Shown here piece by piece: positions 17,217-26,755 of a DNA stretch of 64,000 nt. Under the pieces are notes generated by a model. The model saw only the letters and a list, made by a program, of their open reading frames with translations. It ran no database searches and was not told the origin of the DNA. The first letter of the stretch is position 1; each line of letters starts with the position of its first letter. The stretch comes from Cupriavidus sp. MP-37 (lineage in GTDB: Bacteria; Pseudomonadota; Gammaproteobacteria; Burkholderiales; Burkholderiaceae). The stretch lies in contig NZ_CP085344.1 in NCBI RefSeq assembly GCF_020618415.1, positions 2,999,001 to 3,063,000 on the forward strand, written 5' to 3'. Both the position numbers and the translations under genes were made by a program.

Positions 17217-19850
17217 ATGAAAAAGAAGGACATTGAGATTTTCGATGTCATGTCGCTGCGCGGCCCGAATATGTGGACATATCGGCCCGTTCTGGAGGCA
17301 TGGGTCGATATCGGGGAACTGGAGGACTTTCCCTCCAACACGATTCCGGGGTTCTACGAGCGCCTGTCGGCCTGGCTGCCATCGCTGATCGAGCACCGCT
17401 GCAGCATCGGCGAGCGCGGCGGCTTCCTGCAGCGGCTGAAGGAAGGCACCTGGCCGGGCCATATCCTGGAACACGTGACGCTTGAGCTGCAAAACCTGGC
17501 GGGGATGCCGGGCGGCTTCGGCAAGGCGCGCGAAACGCCGGTGCGCGGCGTGTACAAGGTGATCGTGCGCGCCTGGCACGAGCAAGTCACCCGCGCCGCG
17601 CTGTTCGCCGCGCGCGACCTGGTGATGGCGGCGATCGAAGACCGTCCTTACGACGTCCCCGCCACCGTGGACCACCTGCGTCGCCTGGTCGACAAGCATT
17701 GCCTGGGTCCCAGCACCGCCTGCATCGTCGATGCCGCGGACGACCGCGACATCCCGGCGATCCGCCTGTCGGACGGCAACCTGGTGCAACTGGGCTACGG
17801 CGCGCGCCAGCGCCGCATCTGGACCGCCGAGACCGACCGCACCAGCGCGATCGCCGAGAGCATCTCGCGCGACAAGGACCTGACCAAGAGCCTGCTGGAG
17901 TCCTGTGGCGTGCCGGTGCCGGAAGGCCGCCTGGTCGAGTCGCCGGAAGACGCCTGGGATGCCGCCGAGGACATCGGCGTGCCGGTGGTGGTAAAGCCCT
18001 ATGACGGCAACCATGGCCGCGGCGTCTTCACCAACCTGATGACCCGCGAGGAAGTGGAAACCGCCTATGGCGTGGCCCTCGACGAAGGCAGCGGCGTCAT
18101 CGTCGAGCGCTTCATCCCGGGCAACGAGCACCGCCTGCTGGTGGTGGGCGGCCGCCTGGTGGCCGCGGCCATGGGCGAGACCGCCAGCGTGGTCGGCGAC
18201 GGCAAGTCCACCATCGACGAGCTGATCGAGCTGCAGATCAATTCCGATCCGCGCCGCGGCAGCACCGAGGACCACCCGCTCAACCGCGTGCGGCTGGACT
18301 CCGCCGCGCGGCTGGAGCTGAAGCGCCAGGGCATGGATGGCAGCTCGGTGCCGCCGGAAGGCCGCTCCGTGCTGATCCAGCGCAACGGCAACGTCGCCTT
18401 CGACGTCACCGACCGCGTGCACCCCAGCGTGGCCGCGCATGCGGCGCTGGCCGCGCGCGTGGTGGGGCTGGATATTGCCGGCGTCGACCTGGTGGCCGAG
18501 GACATCTCGCGCCCGCTGCACGAACAGCGCGGCGCCATCGTCGAAGTCAACGCCGGCCCCGGCCTGCTGATGCATATCAAGCCCGCCGAGGGCACGCCGC
18601 GCCCGGTGGGCCGCGCCATCGTCAACCACCTGTTCCCGGAGTCGGAAGACGACCAGGGCCGTATCCCGGTGGTGGGCGTGACCGGCACCAACGGCAAGAC
18701 CGTGGTGGCACGGCTGGTAGCGCGCCTGCTGCAGCTGTCGGGCAAGCATACCGGCCTGGCCTGCAGCGACGGCCTGTTCCTGGACCGCCGCCTGGTCGAA
18801 AGCGGCGACCGCGCCAACTGGGAAGCCGGCCACCGCATCCTGATGAACCGCGCGGTCGAGGCCGCCGTGTTCGAGAACGACAGCGGCAGCATCCTGTCCG
18901 AGGGCCTGGCCTATGACCGCTGCCAGGTCGGCGTGGTCACCAACTTCGACCAGCCCGACCACCTCGGCGACTATTACGTCGAAGACGAAGACCGCATGTA
19001 CAACGTGCTGCGCACCCAGGTCGACGTGGTGCTGCAGAACGGCGCCGCCGTGCTCAACGCGCGCGACGAGCGCCTGGTCGAGATGGCCGAGCTGTGCGAC
19101 GGCGACGTGATCTTCTTCGGCCTGACCCCGGAGCTGCCCGCGATCGTCTCGCACCGCGCCGCGGGCAAGCGCGCGGTGTACGTGCGCGAAGGCAAGATCG
19201 TGCTGGCCACCGGCAGCAGCGAGACCGCGCTGGTCGACGTGGCCGCGGTGCCGCTGACCTACGCCGGCCGCGTCGCGTTCCAGATCGAGAACGTGCTGGC
19301 CGCCGTCGCCGCCGGCTGGGCGCTGGGCATCTCGAATGACCTGATCCGCGCCGGCGTGGTGACCTTCGATGTGGGCCAGGTCGACGTGCCGGGCCGCTTC
19401 ACGCTGTTCGAGCGCAACGGCGCCACGGTGGTGGTCGACGACGCCCACAACGCCCCCGCGCTGGAAGCGCTGGCGACCGCGCTGGAGCGCTTCCCCGCCG
19501 AGCGCCGCATGGTGGTCTACGGCGCCGGCGTGCAGCGCCGCGACGACGACCTGGTGCGCCAGGGCAAGGCCCTGGGCCAGCATTTCGACCGCGTGTTCCT
19601 GTGCGAGGACCGCAGCGTCAAGCGCGCCCTGCCCGACGCCGAGGCGCGCGCGCTGCTCAAGCAGGGCCTGTACGAAGGCCGGCGCGTGACCAAGATCATC
19701 GACGAAGGCACGCGCGCCAGCGCCATCGAAGCCGCCCTGAGCCAGCTGGTGCCGGGCGACCTGCTGGTGCTGCAGTGCGACGAGGCCGCCACCGGCGCCA
19801 CCGTCGACCTGGTGCACCACTGGATGGGCCAGCCTGCCCGCCGCGCCTGA
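17217..19850 (+). CDS. cphA: Cyanophycin synthetase, first copy (diverged ligase motifs, intact N domain)
   Basis: An 877-residue member of the CphA family, which builds multi-L-arginyl-poly-L-aspartate with two ATP-dependent ligase sites. The N domain (1-160) keeps LRGPN, the PSNTIPGFYERL stretch and an HxxEH motif at His82, Glu85, His86 (GHILEHVTLELQ). The ATP-grasp domain (about 165-485) has VVVKPYDGNHGRG, but where family members read ANLSTGG it reads NGNVAFD (390-396). The Mur-ligase-like domain (486-877) has GTNGKTVV (490-497) instead of GTNGKTTT, ENDSGS (553-558) instead of ETARGG, and DDAHNAPA instead of the usual DYxHNP. So this copy may lack or have altered ligase activity. It starts a two-gene operon, 43 bp before the second copy. 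Confidence 0.93.
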   Translation: MKKKDIEIFDVMSLRGPNMWTYRPVLEAWVDIGELEDFPSNTIPGFYERLSAWLPSLIEHRCSIGERGGFLQRLKEGTWPGHILEHVTLELQNLAGMPGGFGKARETPVRGVYKVIVRAWHEQVTRAALFAARDLVMAAIEDRPYDVPATVDHLRRLVDKHCLGPSTACIVDAADDRDIPAIRLSDGNLVQLGYGARQRRIWTAETDRTSAIAESISRDKDLTKSLLESCGVPVPEGRLVESPEDAWDAAEDIGVPVVVKPYDGNHGRGVFTNLMTREEVETAYGVALDEGSGVIVERFIPGNEHRLLVVGGRLVAAAMGETASVVGDGKSTIDELIELQINSDPRRGSTEDHPLNRVRLDSAARLELKRQGMDGSSVPPEGRSVLIQRNGNVAFDVTDRVHPSVAAHAALAARVVGLDIAGVDLVAEDISRPLHEQRGAIVEVNAGPGLLMHIKPAEGTPRPVGRAIVNHLFPESEDDQGRIPVVGVTGTNGKTVVARLVARLLQLSGKHTGLACSDGLFLDRRLVESGDRANWEAGHRILMNRAVEAAVFENDSGSILSEGLAYDRCQVGVVTNFDQPDHLGDYYVEDEDRMYNVLRTQVDVVLQNGAAVLNARDERLVEMAELCDGDVIFFGLTPELPAIVSHRAAGKRAVYVREGKIVLATGSSETALVDVAAVPLTYAGRVAFQIENVLAAVAAGWALGISNDLIRAGVVTFDVGQVDVPGRFTLFERNGATVVVDDAHNAPALEALATALERFPAERRMVVYGAGVQRRDDDLVRQGKALGQHFDRVFLCEDRSVKRALPDAEARALLKQGLYEGRRVTKIIDEGTRASAIEAALSQLVPGDLLVLQCDEAATGATVDLVHHWMGQPARRA

Positions 19851-19893
19851 CGCCCCCAGCCAAACCGCGCATAGAAGACACGGAAACCGTTCT

Positions 19894-22464
19894 ATGGAAG
19901 TCTCCCGTATCCGGGCCCTGCGGGGCCCGAACCTGTGGTGCCGCCACACCGCCATCGAGGCGATCGTGGTCTGCCAGGACACCGCCAACATGCTGTCGGC
20001 CCTGCCCGGCTTCGAAGACCGGCTGCGCGCCCGCTTCCCCGAGATCGGGCCGCTGCGCCCGGACGAGGAATCGGTCGAGCTGTCGCTGGCCCACGTGCTG
20101 GAAGTGACCGCGCTGCGCCTGCAGGCCGCCGCCGGCTGCCCGGTGACGTTCAGCCGCACCGCGCAGACGGTCGAGCCCGGCATCTACCAGGTGATCGTGC
20201 AATACAGCGAGGAAGAGGTCGGCCGGCTCGCCTTCGAGCTGGCCGAAGCGCTGTGCAATGCCGCGCGCCACGATACCCCGTTCGACCTCGCCGACGCGCT
20301 GCACCGCCTGCGCGAGCTGGACGAGGACGTGCGCCTGGGACCGAGCACCGGCTCGATCGTCTACGCCGCGGTCGCGCGCGGCATCCCGTACCGGCGCCTG
20401 ACGCAGGGCTCGATGGTGCAGTTCGGCTGGGGCAGCAAGCAACGCCGCATCCAGGCGGCCGAGACCGACCGCACCAGCGCCGTGGCCGAATCGATCGCGC
20501 AGGACAAGGAACTGACCAAGAGCCTGCTGCACGCCGCCGGCGTGCCGGTGCCGCTGGGCCGCTCGGTGCGCAGCGCCGAGCAAGCCTGGGCCGCGGCGCA
20601 GGAGATCGACGCGCCGGTGGTGGTCAAGCCGCGCGACGGCAACCAGGGCAAGGGCGTGGCGGTGCGCATCCGCACCCGCGAGGAAGTGATGACGGCCTAC
20701 GAGGTCGCCTCGGATATCAGCTCGGACGTGATCGTCGAGCGCTATATCCCCGGCCACGATTTCCGCCTGCTGGTGGTCGGCAAGCAGCTGGTCGCGGCGG
20801 CGCGCCGCGATCCGCCGCAGGTCATCGGCGACGGCGTGCATACCGTGCGCCAGCTGGTCGAGGAAGTTAACCGCGACCCGCGCCGCGGCGAAGGCCATGC
20901 CACCTCGCTGACCAAGATCCGCTTCGACGACATCGCGCTGGCCACGCTGGCCAAGCAGAACCTGACCGCCGATTCCGTGCCGGCCGCCGGCACGCGCGTG
21001 GTGCTGCGCAACAACGCCAACCTGTCCACCGGCGGCAGCGCCACCGACGTGACCGACGACGTCCACCCCGACATCGCCGCGCGCGCTGTTGCCGCCGCGC
21101 AGATGGTGGGCCTGGACATCGCCGGCGTCGACGCGGTCTGCGAGACCATGCTCAAGCCGTTCGAGGAACAGGCCGGCGGCATCGTCGAAGTCAACGCCGC
21201 GCCGGGCCTGCGCATGCACCTGCAGCCGTCCTACGGCAAGGGCCGCGCGGTCGGCGAAGCCATCGTCTCGACCATGTTTGCCGACGGCGACGACGGCCGC
21301 ATCCCGGTGGTGGCGGTGTCGGGCACCAACGGCAAGACCACCACGGTGCGGCTGATCACCCATATCATGGCCAGCAGCGGCCTGCGCATGGGCATGACCG
21401 GCACCGACGGCGTCTATATCCAGGGCGAGCGCATCGACACCGGCGACTGCAGCGGCCCGCGCAGCGCGCGCAACGTGCTGCTGCACCCCGATGTGGACGC
21501 CGCCGTGTTCGAAACCGCGCGCGGCGGCCTGCTGCGCGAGGGCCTGGCCTTCGACCGCTGCGACGTGGCGGTGGTGACCAACGTCGGCGAAGGCGACCAC
21601 CTGGGCCTGTCCTACATCAACTCGGTGGAAGACCTGGCGGTGCTCAAGAGCGTGATCGTGCAGAACGTCGCGCCGCACGGCATGGCCGTGCTCAACGCCG
21701 CCGACCCGATGGTGGTGCGCATGGCCGACGCCTGCCCCGGCAGCGTCACCTTCTTCGCGCACGATCCCGACCAGCCCGCCATGGCCACGCACCGCGCGCA
21801 GGGCAAGCGCGTGGTGTTCGTCGACGGCGCCGACATCGTCGCCGCCGAAGGCGATGCCGAAGTGCGCATCGCGCTGGCGGAGATCCCGCTAACGCGCAAC
21901 GGCACCATCGGCTTCCAGGTCGAGAATGCGATGTCGTCGATCGCCGCCGCGTGGGCGCTGGGCATCGACTGGTCGGTGATCCGCCGCGGGCTGGCCACCT
22001 TCGTCAACGATGCGCAGACCGCGCCCGGACGCTTTAATGTGTTCGATTACCGCGGCGCCACGCTGATCGCCGACTACGGCCACAACCCGGATGCCATCCT
22101 GGCGCTGTGCAACGCGATCGAATCCATCCCGGCCAAGCGGCGGGTGGTGGTGATCAGCGGCGCCGGCGACCGCCGCGACGACGACATCCGCCGCCAGACC
22201 CAGATCCTGGGCGGCGTGTTCGATGAGGTCGTGCTGTACCAGGACCAGTGCCAGCGCGGCCGCGCCGACGGCGAAGTGCTGGCGCTGCTGCGCGAAGGCC
22301 TGCAGGGCGCGCAACGCGCCAGCCAGGTCGAGGAAATCCGCGGCGAATTCCTGGCCATCGATACCGCGCTGTCGCACTTGCAGCCGGGCGACCTGTGCCT
22401 GATCCTGGTGGACCAGGTGGAAGAGGCGCTGGGGCATATCGCCGGGCGCATCGCGCAGGGATAG
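19894..22464 (+). CDS. cphA: Cyanophycin synthetase, second copy (canonical ligase motifs, diverged N domain)
   Basis: An 856-residue CphA paralogue. The ATP-grasp domain (about 155-470) holds VVVKPRDGNQGKG and the canonical ANLSTGG loop (375-381). The Mur-like domain has GTNGKTTT (477-484), TGDCSGPRSAR, ETARGG (540-545) and DYGHNPD (727-733), all as in characterised cyanobacterial CphA. In contrast the N domain is shortened and its HxxEH motif is broken: His67 and Glu70 are kept but the last His is Val71 (AHVLEVTALRLQ). It follows copy 1 by 43 bp on the same strand. Tandem cphA genes are known in Cupriavidus. No cyanophycinase (cphB) gene is in the window. A paired-palindrome element follows its stop. 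Confidence 0.95.
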   Translation: MEVSRIRALRGPNLWCRHTAIEAIVVCQDTANMLSALPGFEDRLRARFPEIGPLRPDEESVELSLAHVLEVTALRLQAAAGCPVTFSRTAQTVEPGIYQVIVQYSEEEVGRLAFELAEALCNAARHDTPFDLADALHRLRELDEDVRLGPSTGSIVYAAVARGIPYRRLTQGSMVQFGWGSKQRRIQAAETDRTSAVAESIAQDKELTKSLLHAAGVPVPLGRSVRSAEQAWAAAQEIDAPVVVKPRDGNQGKGVAVRIRTREEVMTAYEVASDISSDVIVERYIPGHDFRLLVVGKQLVAAARRDPPQVIGDGVHTVRQLVEEVNRDPRRGEGHATSLTKIRFDDIALATLAKQNLTADSVPAAGTRVVLRNNANLSTGGSATDVTDDVHPDIAARAVAAAQMVGLDIAGVDAVCETMLKPFEEQAGGIVEVNAAPGLRMHLQPSYGKGRAVGEAIVSTMFADGDDGRIPVVAVSGTNGKTTTVRLITHIMASSGLRMGMTGTDGVYIQGERIDTGDCSGPRSARNVLLHPDVDAAVFETARGGLLREGLAFDRCDVAVVTNVGEGDHLGLSYINSVEDLAVLKSVIVQNVAPHGMAVLNAADPMVVRMADACPGSVTFFAHDPDQPAMATHRAQGKRVVFVDGADIVAAEGDAEVRIALAEIPLTRNGTIGFQVENAMSSIAAAWALGIDWSVIRRGLATFVNDAQTAPGRFNVFDYRGATLIADYGHNPDAILALCNAIESIPAKRRVVVISGAGDRRDDDIRRQTQILGGVFDEVVLYQDQCQRGRADGEVLALLREGLQGAQRASQVEEIRGEFLAIDTALSHLQPGDLCLILVDQVEEALGHIAGRIAQG

Positions 22465-22470
22465 CGACAG

Positions 22471-22628
22471 CACTTCGTCGACACGCTTGCCCTCACCCCA
22501 ACCCTCTCCCGCAAGCGGGAGAGGGAGCACACAGCCGGGACTTGAAACGACTCGGTCATCTGAAATGGCGCTGGTTTGCTCCCCTCTCCCGCTTGCGGGA
22601 GAGGGGCGGGGGTGAGGGCGGGCGCTTC
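22471..22628. repeat. REP-like paired palindrome, copy A (arms flipped)
   Basis: Two GC-rich hairpins: CCCTCTCCCGC/GCGGGAGAGGG at 22502-22525 and CCCCTCTCCCGC/GCGGGAGAGGGG at 22581-22606, with the shared flanks CCCTCACCCC on the left and GGGGGTGAGGGCGGG on the right. The same modules occur at 38111, 54744 and 58134. Here each arm is inverted in place compared with the other three copies. It fills the gap between the convergent cphA and permease genes and may act as a bidirectional terminator or mRNA stabiliser. Confidence 0.85.
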
Positions 22629-22669
22629 TGGTGGCGTGGTGCCTTGCTAAACCACTCCGCGCCCTGCCG

Positions 22670-23329
22670 TCAATGCCGCCCCGGCAGCGCCAACCTCCGC
22701 TCCAGCCGGTGCTGCAGCCCCGACAACCCCGTGCTCAACACCCAGTAAATCGCCGCGACCGCCAAATACAGCGGCAACGGCTGGTAGGTGGCGGCGATCA
22801 CCTCCTGCGCCGTGCGCAGCAGTTCGGTGACGGTGATGACCGATACCAGCGAGGTATCCTTGATCAGGCTGATCAGGCTGTTCGACAGGCTCGGCACCGC
22901 CAGCCGCAGCGCCTGCGGGCCCACCACATAGCGCAGCGCCTGCGCCGGCGTCAGGCCCAGGCTGTACGCGGCCAGCCACTGCCCGCGCGCGACGCCGAGG
23001 ATGGCGCCGCGCATGCTCTCCGACAAATACGCGCCGACGTTCAGGCTCAATGTCAGCACGCCCGCTGGCGTCGGTTCCAGCGCGATGCCGATGCCGGGCA
23101 GCCCGTAGTAGACCACGAAGATCTGCACCAGCAGCGGCGTGCCGCGCATGATGCTGACGTAACTGCGCGCCACCGCCTTGAGCGCACGGCTATGGCTGAT
23201 GCCCATCAGCGCCACCACCGTGCCCAGCATCAGCCCGAACACCATCGACCACAACGCGAACTTGATGGTCAGCAGCGTGCCCTGCAGCAGCACGGGCAGG
23301 GAATCGATGACGAGCTGGAGAGCGGGCAT
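22670..23329 (-). CDS. Polar amino acid ABC transporter permease
   Basis: A 219-residue inner-membrane permease of the HisM/GlnP/YecS family with about five helices. The N-terminal motif GTLLTIKFALWSMVFGLMLG and the EAA-like loop SMRGAILGVARGQWLAAYSL then LTPAQALRYVVGPQAL identify it. Upstream on the same strand lies a matching periplasmic binding protein (23439-24260), so the two form a permease-receptor pair. No ATPase gene lies beside them, which is unusual; they must borrow one. The best guess from the FliY/YecS-like pairing is cystine or another polar amino acid, but the substrate is not shown by sequence. Confidence 0.9.
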   Translation of the reverse strand: MPALQLVIDSLPVLLQGTLLTIKFALWSMVFGLMLGTVVALMGISHSRALKAVARSYVSIMRGTPLLVQIFVVYYGLPGIGIALEPTPAGVLTLSLNVGAYLSESMRGAILGVARGQWLAAYSLGLTPAQALRYVVGPQALRLAVPSLSNSLISLIKDTSLVSVITVTELLRTAQEVIAATYQPLPLYLAVAAIYWVLSTGLSGLQHRLERRLALPGRH

Positions 23330-23438
23330 GGCGGGGCGGCGGGAAAAGGATCAGCAATGAAAGACACAAAGCAAAGCGGCGCGGCAGCCATGCAGGCCGC
23401 CGCGCCGCGACATGATACCGCCCTGCTTGCCGGCCGGC

Positions 23439-24260
23439 TTACTTGATCGGCTTGCCGGCGGGCTTGGTCACATCGGTGCCGAACCACTTCACCGACAGCT
23501 TGCCAAGCGTGCCGTCCTTGGCCAGGTCCTCCAGCGCATGGTTGATGGCCTGCGCGAACTTGGGGTTGTCCTTGCGGAACGGGATCGCCACCTGGGTGGT
23601 GGCACCCGCCACGATCGCGCCCGGCCGCAGCGGCAGGTTGGCGGTCTTGACCAGGTACGCGACCATCAGCCGGTCGTTCAGCGCGGCGTCGACGCGCTGT
23701 GCCGCCAGGTCGCGCAGGTACTCCGGCGCGCCGGGATAGGTCTTGACCTCGATGCCGGCCACGGACTTGGCCAGGTCGTTGTAGTTGCTGCCCAGGCTGA
23801 CGCCGAGCTTGTGGCCCTTCAGGTCTTCCAGCGATTTGAACTGGCGCTTGTCGTCCTTGCGCTGGATCAGTTGCGCATCCGAGTAGACATAGGGCGTGGA
23901 AAAATCGAGCACCTGCTGGCGCTGCGGGGTGACGTTGACCTGGTTGACGATCACGTCGAACTTGCCCGCCTGCAGGCCGGCGATGATGCCGCTCCATTCG
24001 GTAGTGACGAACTCCGGCTTGACGCCGAGCTTGGCCGCCACCGCCCGTGCCACGTCGACATCGAAGCCTTCCAGCTCGTTCTTTGCGCCACGGAAACCGA
24101 ACGGAGGATAGGTGCCCTCCAGCCCGATCTTCAGCACGCCGGCCTGCTTGACGGTGTCGAGCAGGTCGGCGGCATGGGCCGCGGTGGCCGCCAGGCCGGC
24201 GCCGGCCACCAGGGAAGCGGCCAGCAGGGATTTGAACCAGCCAGTACGAAGCGATCGCAT
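23439..24260 (-). CDS. Amino acid ABC transporter substrate-binding protein (FliY-like)
   Basis: A 273-residue periplasmic receptor with signal peptide MRSLRTGWFKSLLAASLVAG ending at AAHA before ADLLD. The solute-binding family 3 signature GTYPPFGFRGAKNELEGFDV is clear, with a second-lobe GVSLGSNYNDL stretch. ATG at 24258-24260 follows TGGAGAA. It resembles FliY-type cystine receptors in its EFVTTEWSGIIAGLQAGKFD block. It precedes the permease gene (22670-23329), with a 109-bp gap, on the same strand. Confidence 0.9.
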   Translation of the reverse strand: MRSLRTGWFKSLLAASLVAGAGLAATAAHAADLLDTVKQAGVLKIGLEGTYPPFGFRGAKNELEGFDVDVARAVAAKLGVKPEFVTTEWSGIIAGLQAGKFDVIVNQVNVTPQRQQVLDFSTPYVYSDAQLIQRKDDKRQFKSLEDLKGHKLGVSLGSNYNDLAKSVAGIEVKTYPGAPEYLRDLAAQRVDAALNDRLMVAYLVKTANLPLRPGAIVAGATTQVAIPFRKDNPKFAQAINHALEDLAKDGTLGKLSVKWFGTDVTKPAGKPIK

Positions 24261-24454
24261 ATGTTCTCCAGTCGATGCGGATAAGCAGTGTGGGGCAGCG
24301 CCGGCCGGCCTCTTTTGGAGGGCCGCCGGCTGTTGTGCTGCTATGAGCCTATATCGGGCTCAACACTACCGCAAACACTATCGAATGCTAAATATCGATT
24401 CATCATGGCTAAATAACCGCGAGGCCCGGTTCCGCTCCCGCCGGCTACCCCGCC

Positions 24455-25366
24455 CTACTGGTAGGCCTTGTCGTTGGGCGCCGCGAACAGCGCCTTCATG
24501 TCGGCCGACAGCGGATAGTTCATGTTGATGCCGCGCGGCGGAATCGGCGACATGAACCACTTGTTGTACAGCTTCTCGGCGCGGCCGCTGGTCTGCAGGT
24601 CGGCGATCACGCCGTCGGCCAGCTTCTTGAACGAAGGATCGTCCTTGCGGAACATGCAGGCGTAGTTCTCGGTCTGCAGCGGCGCGCCCACCACCACCCA
24701 GTCGGCGGCGTTCTTGGCCTTGGTGCGCTCGCCGTACAGCAGCGGCTCGTCCATCACGAACGCCGCGGCTCGGCCGGTTTCCAGGATCAGGAAGGACTGG
24801 CCGTGGTCCTTGGTGCTGATCAGGTTCATGTTCATGGCCTTCTCGCCGTTCATCTTGACCAGCAGGCGCTCGCCGGTGGTGCCGGCGGTGGTGACCACGT
24901 TGCGGTCCTTCAGGTCGGCAAACTCCTTCACGCCCGAATCCTTCTTGGTCAGCATCTTGATGCCGTAGACGAACAGGCTGTTGGAAAACGCCACCTGCTT
25001 CTGCCGCTCGAGGTTGTTGGTGGTGCTGCCGCATTCGATGTCGATGGTGCCGTTCTGCACCAGCGGGATCCGGTTCTGCGAGGTGATCGGCGTCAGCCGC
25101 ACCTGCAGGTTCGGCATCTTCAGCTCGCTTTTCACCTTGTCGACGATCTGCAGCAGGATCTCATGCGAGTAGCCCATGACCTCCTTGCCGTCGGTGTACG
25201 AGAACGGGATCGACGATTCGCGATAGCCGAGCGAGATCACGCCGCTGTCCTTGATCTTCTTCAGCGTGTCGCCGTCGGCAGCATGGGCGGCGCCGGCCGC
25301 AAGCAGCAGCGTGGCGGCCGCAAGCGCGCGGCGGGTAATGGATCGGTGGGGGTGCAGCGTTTGCAT
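24455..25366 (-). CDS. Glutamate/aspartate-type ABC transporter substrate-binding protein
   Basis: A 303-residue periplasmic receptor. Start chosen at the ATG 25364-25366 (MQTLHPHRSITRRALAAATL), preceded by AAGGAGCG at ideal spacing; upstream in-frame ATGs lack this. Signal peptide ends AGAAHA before ADGDT. Features of the GltI/DEBP group are GYRESSIPFSYTDGKEVMGY, RLTPITSQNRIPLVQNGTID and IECGSTTNNLERQKQVAFS. No partner permease or ATPase adjoins it, but the FliY-like pair is next door. It lies between that pair and the DadA-like gene on the same strand, so it may deliver acidic amino acids for the same pathway or for cyanophycin. Confidence 0.9.
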   Translation of the reverse strand: MQTLHPHRSITRRALAAATLLLAAGAAHAADGDTLKKIKDSGVISLGYRESSIPFSYTDGKEVMGYSHEILLQIVDKVKSELKMPNLQVRLTPITSQNRIPLVQNGTIDIECGSTTNNLERQKQVAFSNSLFVYGIKMLTKKDSGVKEFADLKDRNVVTTAGTTGERLLVKMNGEKAMNMNLISTKDHGQSFLILETGRAAAFVMDEPLLYGERTKAKNAADWVVVGAPLQTENYACMFRKDDPSFKKLADGVIADLQTSGRAEKLYNKWFMSPIPPRGINMNYPLSADMKALFAAPNDKAYQ

Positions 25367-25471
25367 GTGGCGCTCCTTGTCGTGGGGCTTGGTCATCGAG
25401 GCATGCTTCATGAACATCTTCAGGTACTGCGGACTTGCCGGTACGGCAACAACCCATGCTCGGCCGCGGCG

Positions 25472-26755
25472 CTAGGCGCGCGCGGCGTCGAAATCTTCTG
25501 CGTCGATGGCGGGGCGGCGCCCCGCCAGGCGGTCGGCCAGCAGGCCGGCACTGCCCATCGCCAGCGTAAACCCCAACGCGCCGTGGCCCAGGTTGAGCCA
25601 CAGCCCCGATACCCGCGACGGGCCCACCAGCGGCAGGCCGTCCGGCGTGGCCGGACGCAGCCCGGCCCACGGCTGCAGTTGCGCCAGCGGCTGGTCCGGG
25701 ACGATGCCGGGGAACAGCGCGCGGGTCTGCGCCACCAGCGTGCCGACCCGTTCCGGATCGATGCGGGTGCCGCCGCGCACCAGGTCGGCCATGCCCGCCA
25801 CCCGCAGTGTATTGCCGATCCGGGCATAAACGATCTTGTTGGCGAAATCCGTGACGCTGATATGCGGCGCGTGCGCACCGCTGGCGAGCGGCACCGTGAT
25901 GCTGTAGCCCTTGAGCGGCCACAGCATCGGCCGGACGCCCAGCGGACGCAGCAGCGGCACGCTGCCGACGCCGCCCGCCATGATCACCACGTCGGCGGGC
26001 ACCACCCCGGCCGGCGTGCGCACCCCGGTGACGCGCCCGCCCCGCTGTACCAGCCCATGGACGACGGTGCCGAAGCGCATCGACACGCCGGCGTACGACC
26101 CGTCTTGCAGCAACCGTGCCAGCGACAGGCAGAAGCGATGGCAGTCGCCCACCTCTTCGCTCGGCGTATGGATGGCGCCGGCAATCTGGTCGCGGATGCC
26201 GGCCAGCGCGGGCTCCAGCGCCACGCAGGCATCGCGGTCCAGCGCCTGCTGCTCGCAGCCCAGGCTGGCCTGGTAGTCCAGCAGCCGGCAGGCCGAATCA
26301 AACGCCGCCGCGTCGCGGTGCACCACCAGCTTGCCGCGCCGCGCAAAATTGAAGCCGGCGCCGCCGTCGTCGTGCTGGTGCCGTGCCACGAAGGCCTGCA
26401 TCAGGTCGCGCGAATAGAAGCCCAGCCGCAGCAGCTTGCGCGTGGTCGCTTCACTGGTGGTGCTGTTGCAGGCCGACATGAAGGCAGCCAGCCAGCGCCA
26501 CTGCGCCGGATCCGCCGCCGGCCGAAAGCGCATCGGCGAATCGCGCCGCAGCAGCCAGCCCGGCACCTTGGCCATCACGCCCGGCCCCGCCAGCGGCGCC
26601 ACGTAGCTGTAGCTCAGCTGCCCGCCGTTGGCAAAGCTGGTTTCCTCGCCGGGGCCGTCGTGGCGCTCGAGCACCGTCACCTGGTGGCCATCCTCGGCCA
26701 GGCGCCATGCCGTGGTCATGCCCACCACGCCCGCGCCCACGATCACCACCTGCAT
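25472..26755 (-). CDS. D-amino acid dehydrogenase (DadA-like FAD oxidoreductase)
   Basis: A 427-residue FAD enzyme of the DAO family, expected to oxidise D-amino acids to keto acids and pass electrons to the membrane quinone pool. The FAD-binding motif VVIVGAGVVGMTTAWRLAED starts at residue 3, followed by ETSFANGGQLSYSYVAPLA, a DadA hallmark, and a C-terminal LNLGHGALGFTLAMGSA. The ATG at 26753-26755 follows AAAGGAAAGGC; an ATG eight codons upstream (26779) has no such site. It diverges from a LysR gene at 26887 and precedes the amino-acid binding proteins on the same strand. The exact substrate is unknown. Confidence 0.9.
   Translation of the reverse strand: MQVVIVGAGVVGMTTAWRLAEDGHQVTVLERHDGPGEETSFANGGQLSYSYVAPLAGPGVMAKVPGWLLRRDSPMRFRPAADPAQWRWLAAFMSACNSTTSEATTRKLLRLGFYSRDLMQAFVARHQHDDGGAGFNFARRGKLVVHRDAAAFDSACRLLDYQASLGCEQQALDRDACVALEPALAGIRDQIAGAIHTPSEEVGDCHRFCLSLARLLQDGSYAGVSMRFGTVVHGLVQRGGRVTGVRTPAGVVPADVVIMAGGVGSVPLLRPLGVRPMLWPLKGYSITVPLASGAHAPHISVTDFANKIVYARIGNTLRVAGMADLVRGGTRIDPERVGTLVAQTRALFPGIVPDQPLAQLQPWAGLRPATPDGLPLVGPSRVSGLWLNLGHGALGFTLAMGSAGLLADRLAGRRPAIDAEDFDAARA

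Noticed and set aside
17214..20183. Open frame of about 990 codons on the minus strand opposite the first cyanophycin synthetase
   Set aside because: A shadow of the GC-rich gene on the other strand. Its translation is His/Arg/Gly/Val-rich with no family motif and it starts and ends arbitrarily over cphA.
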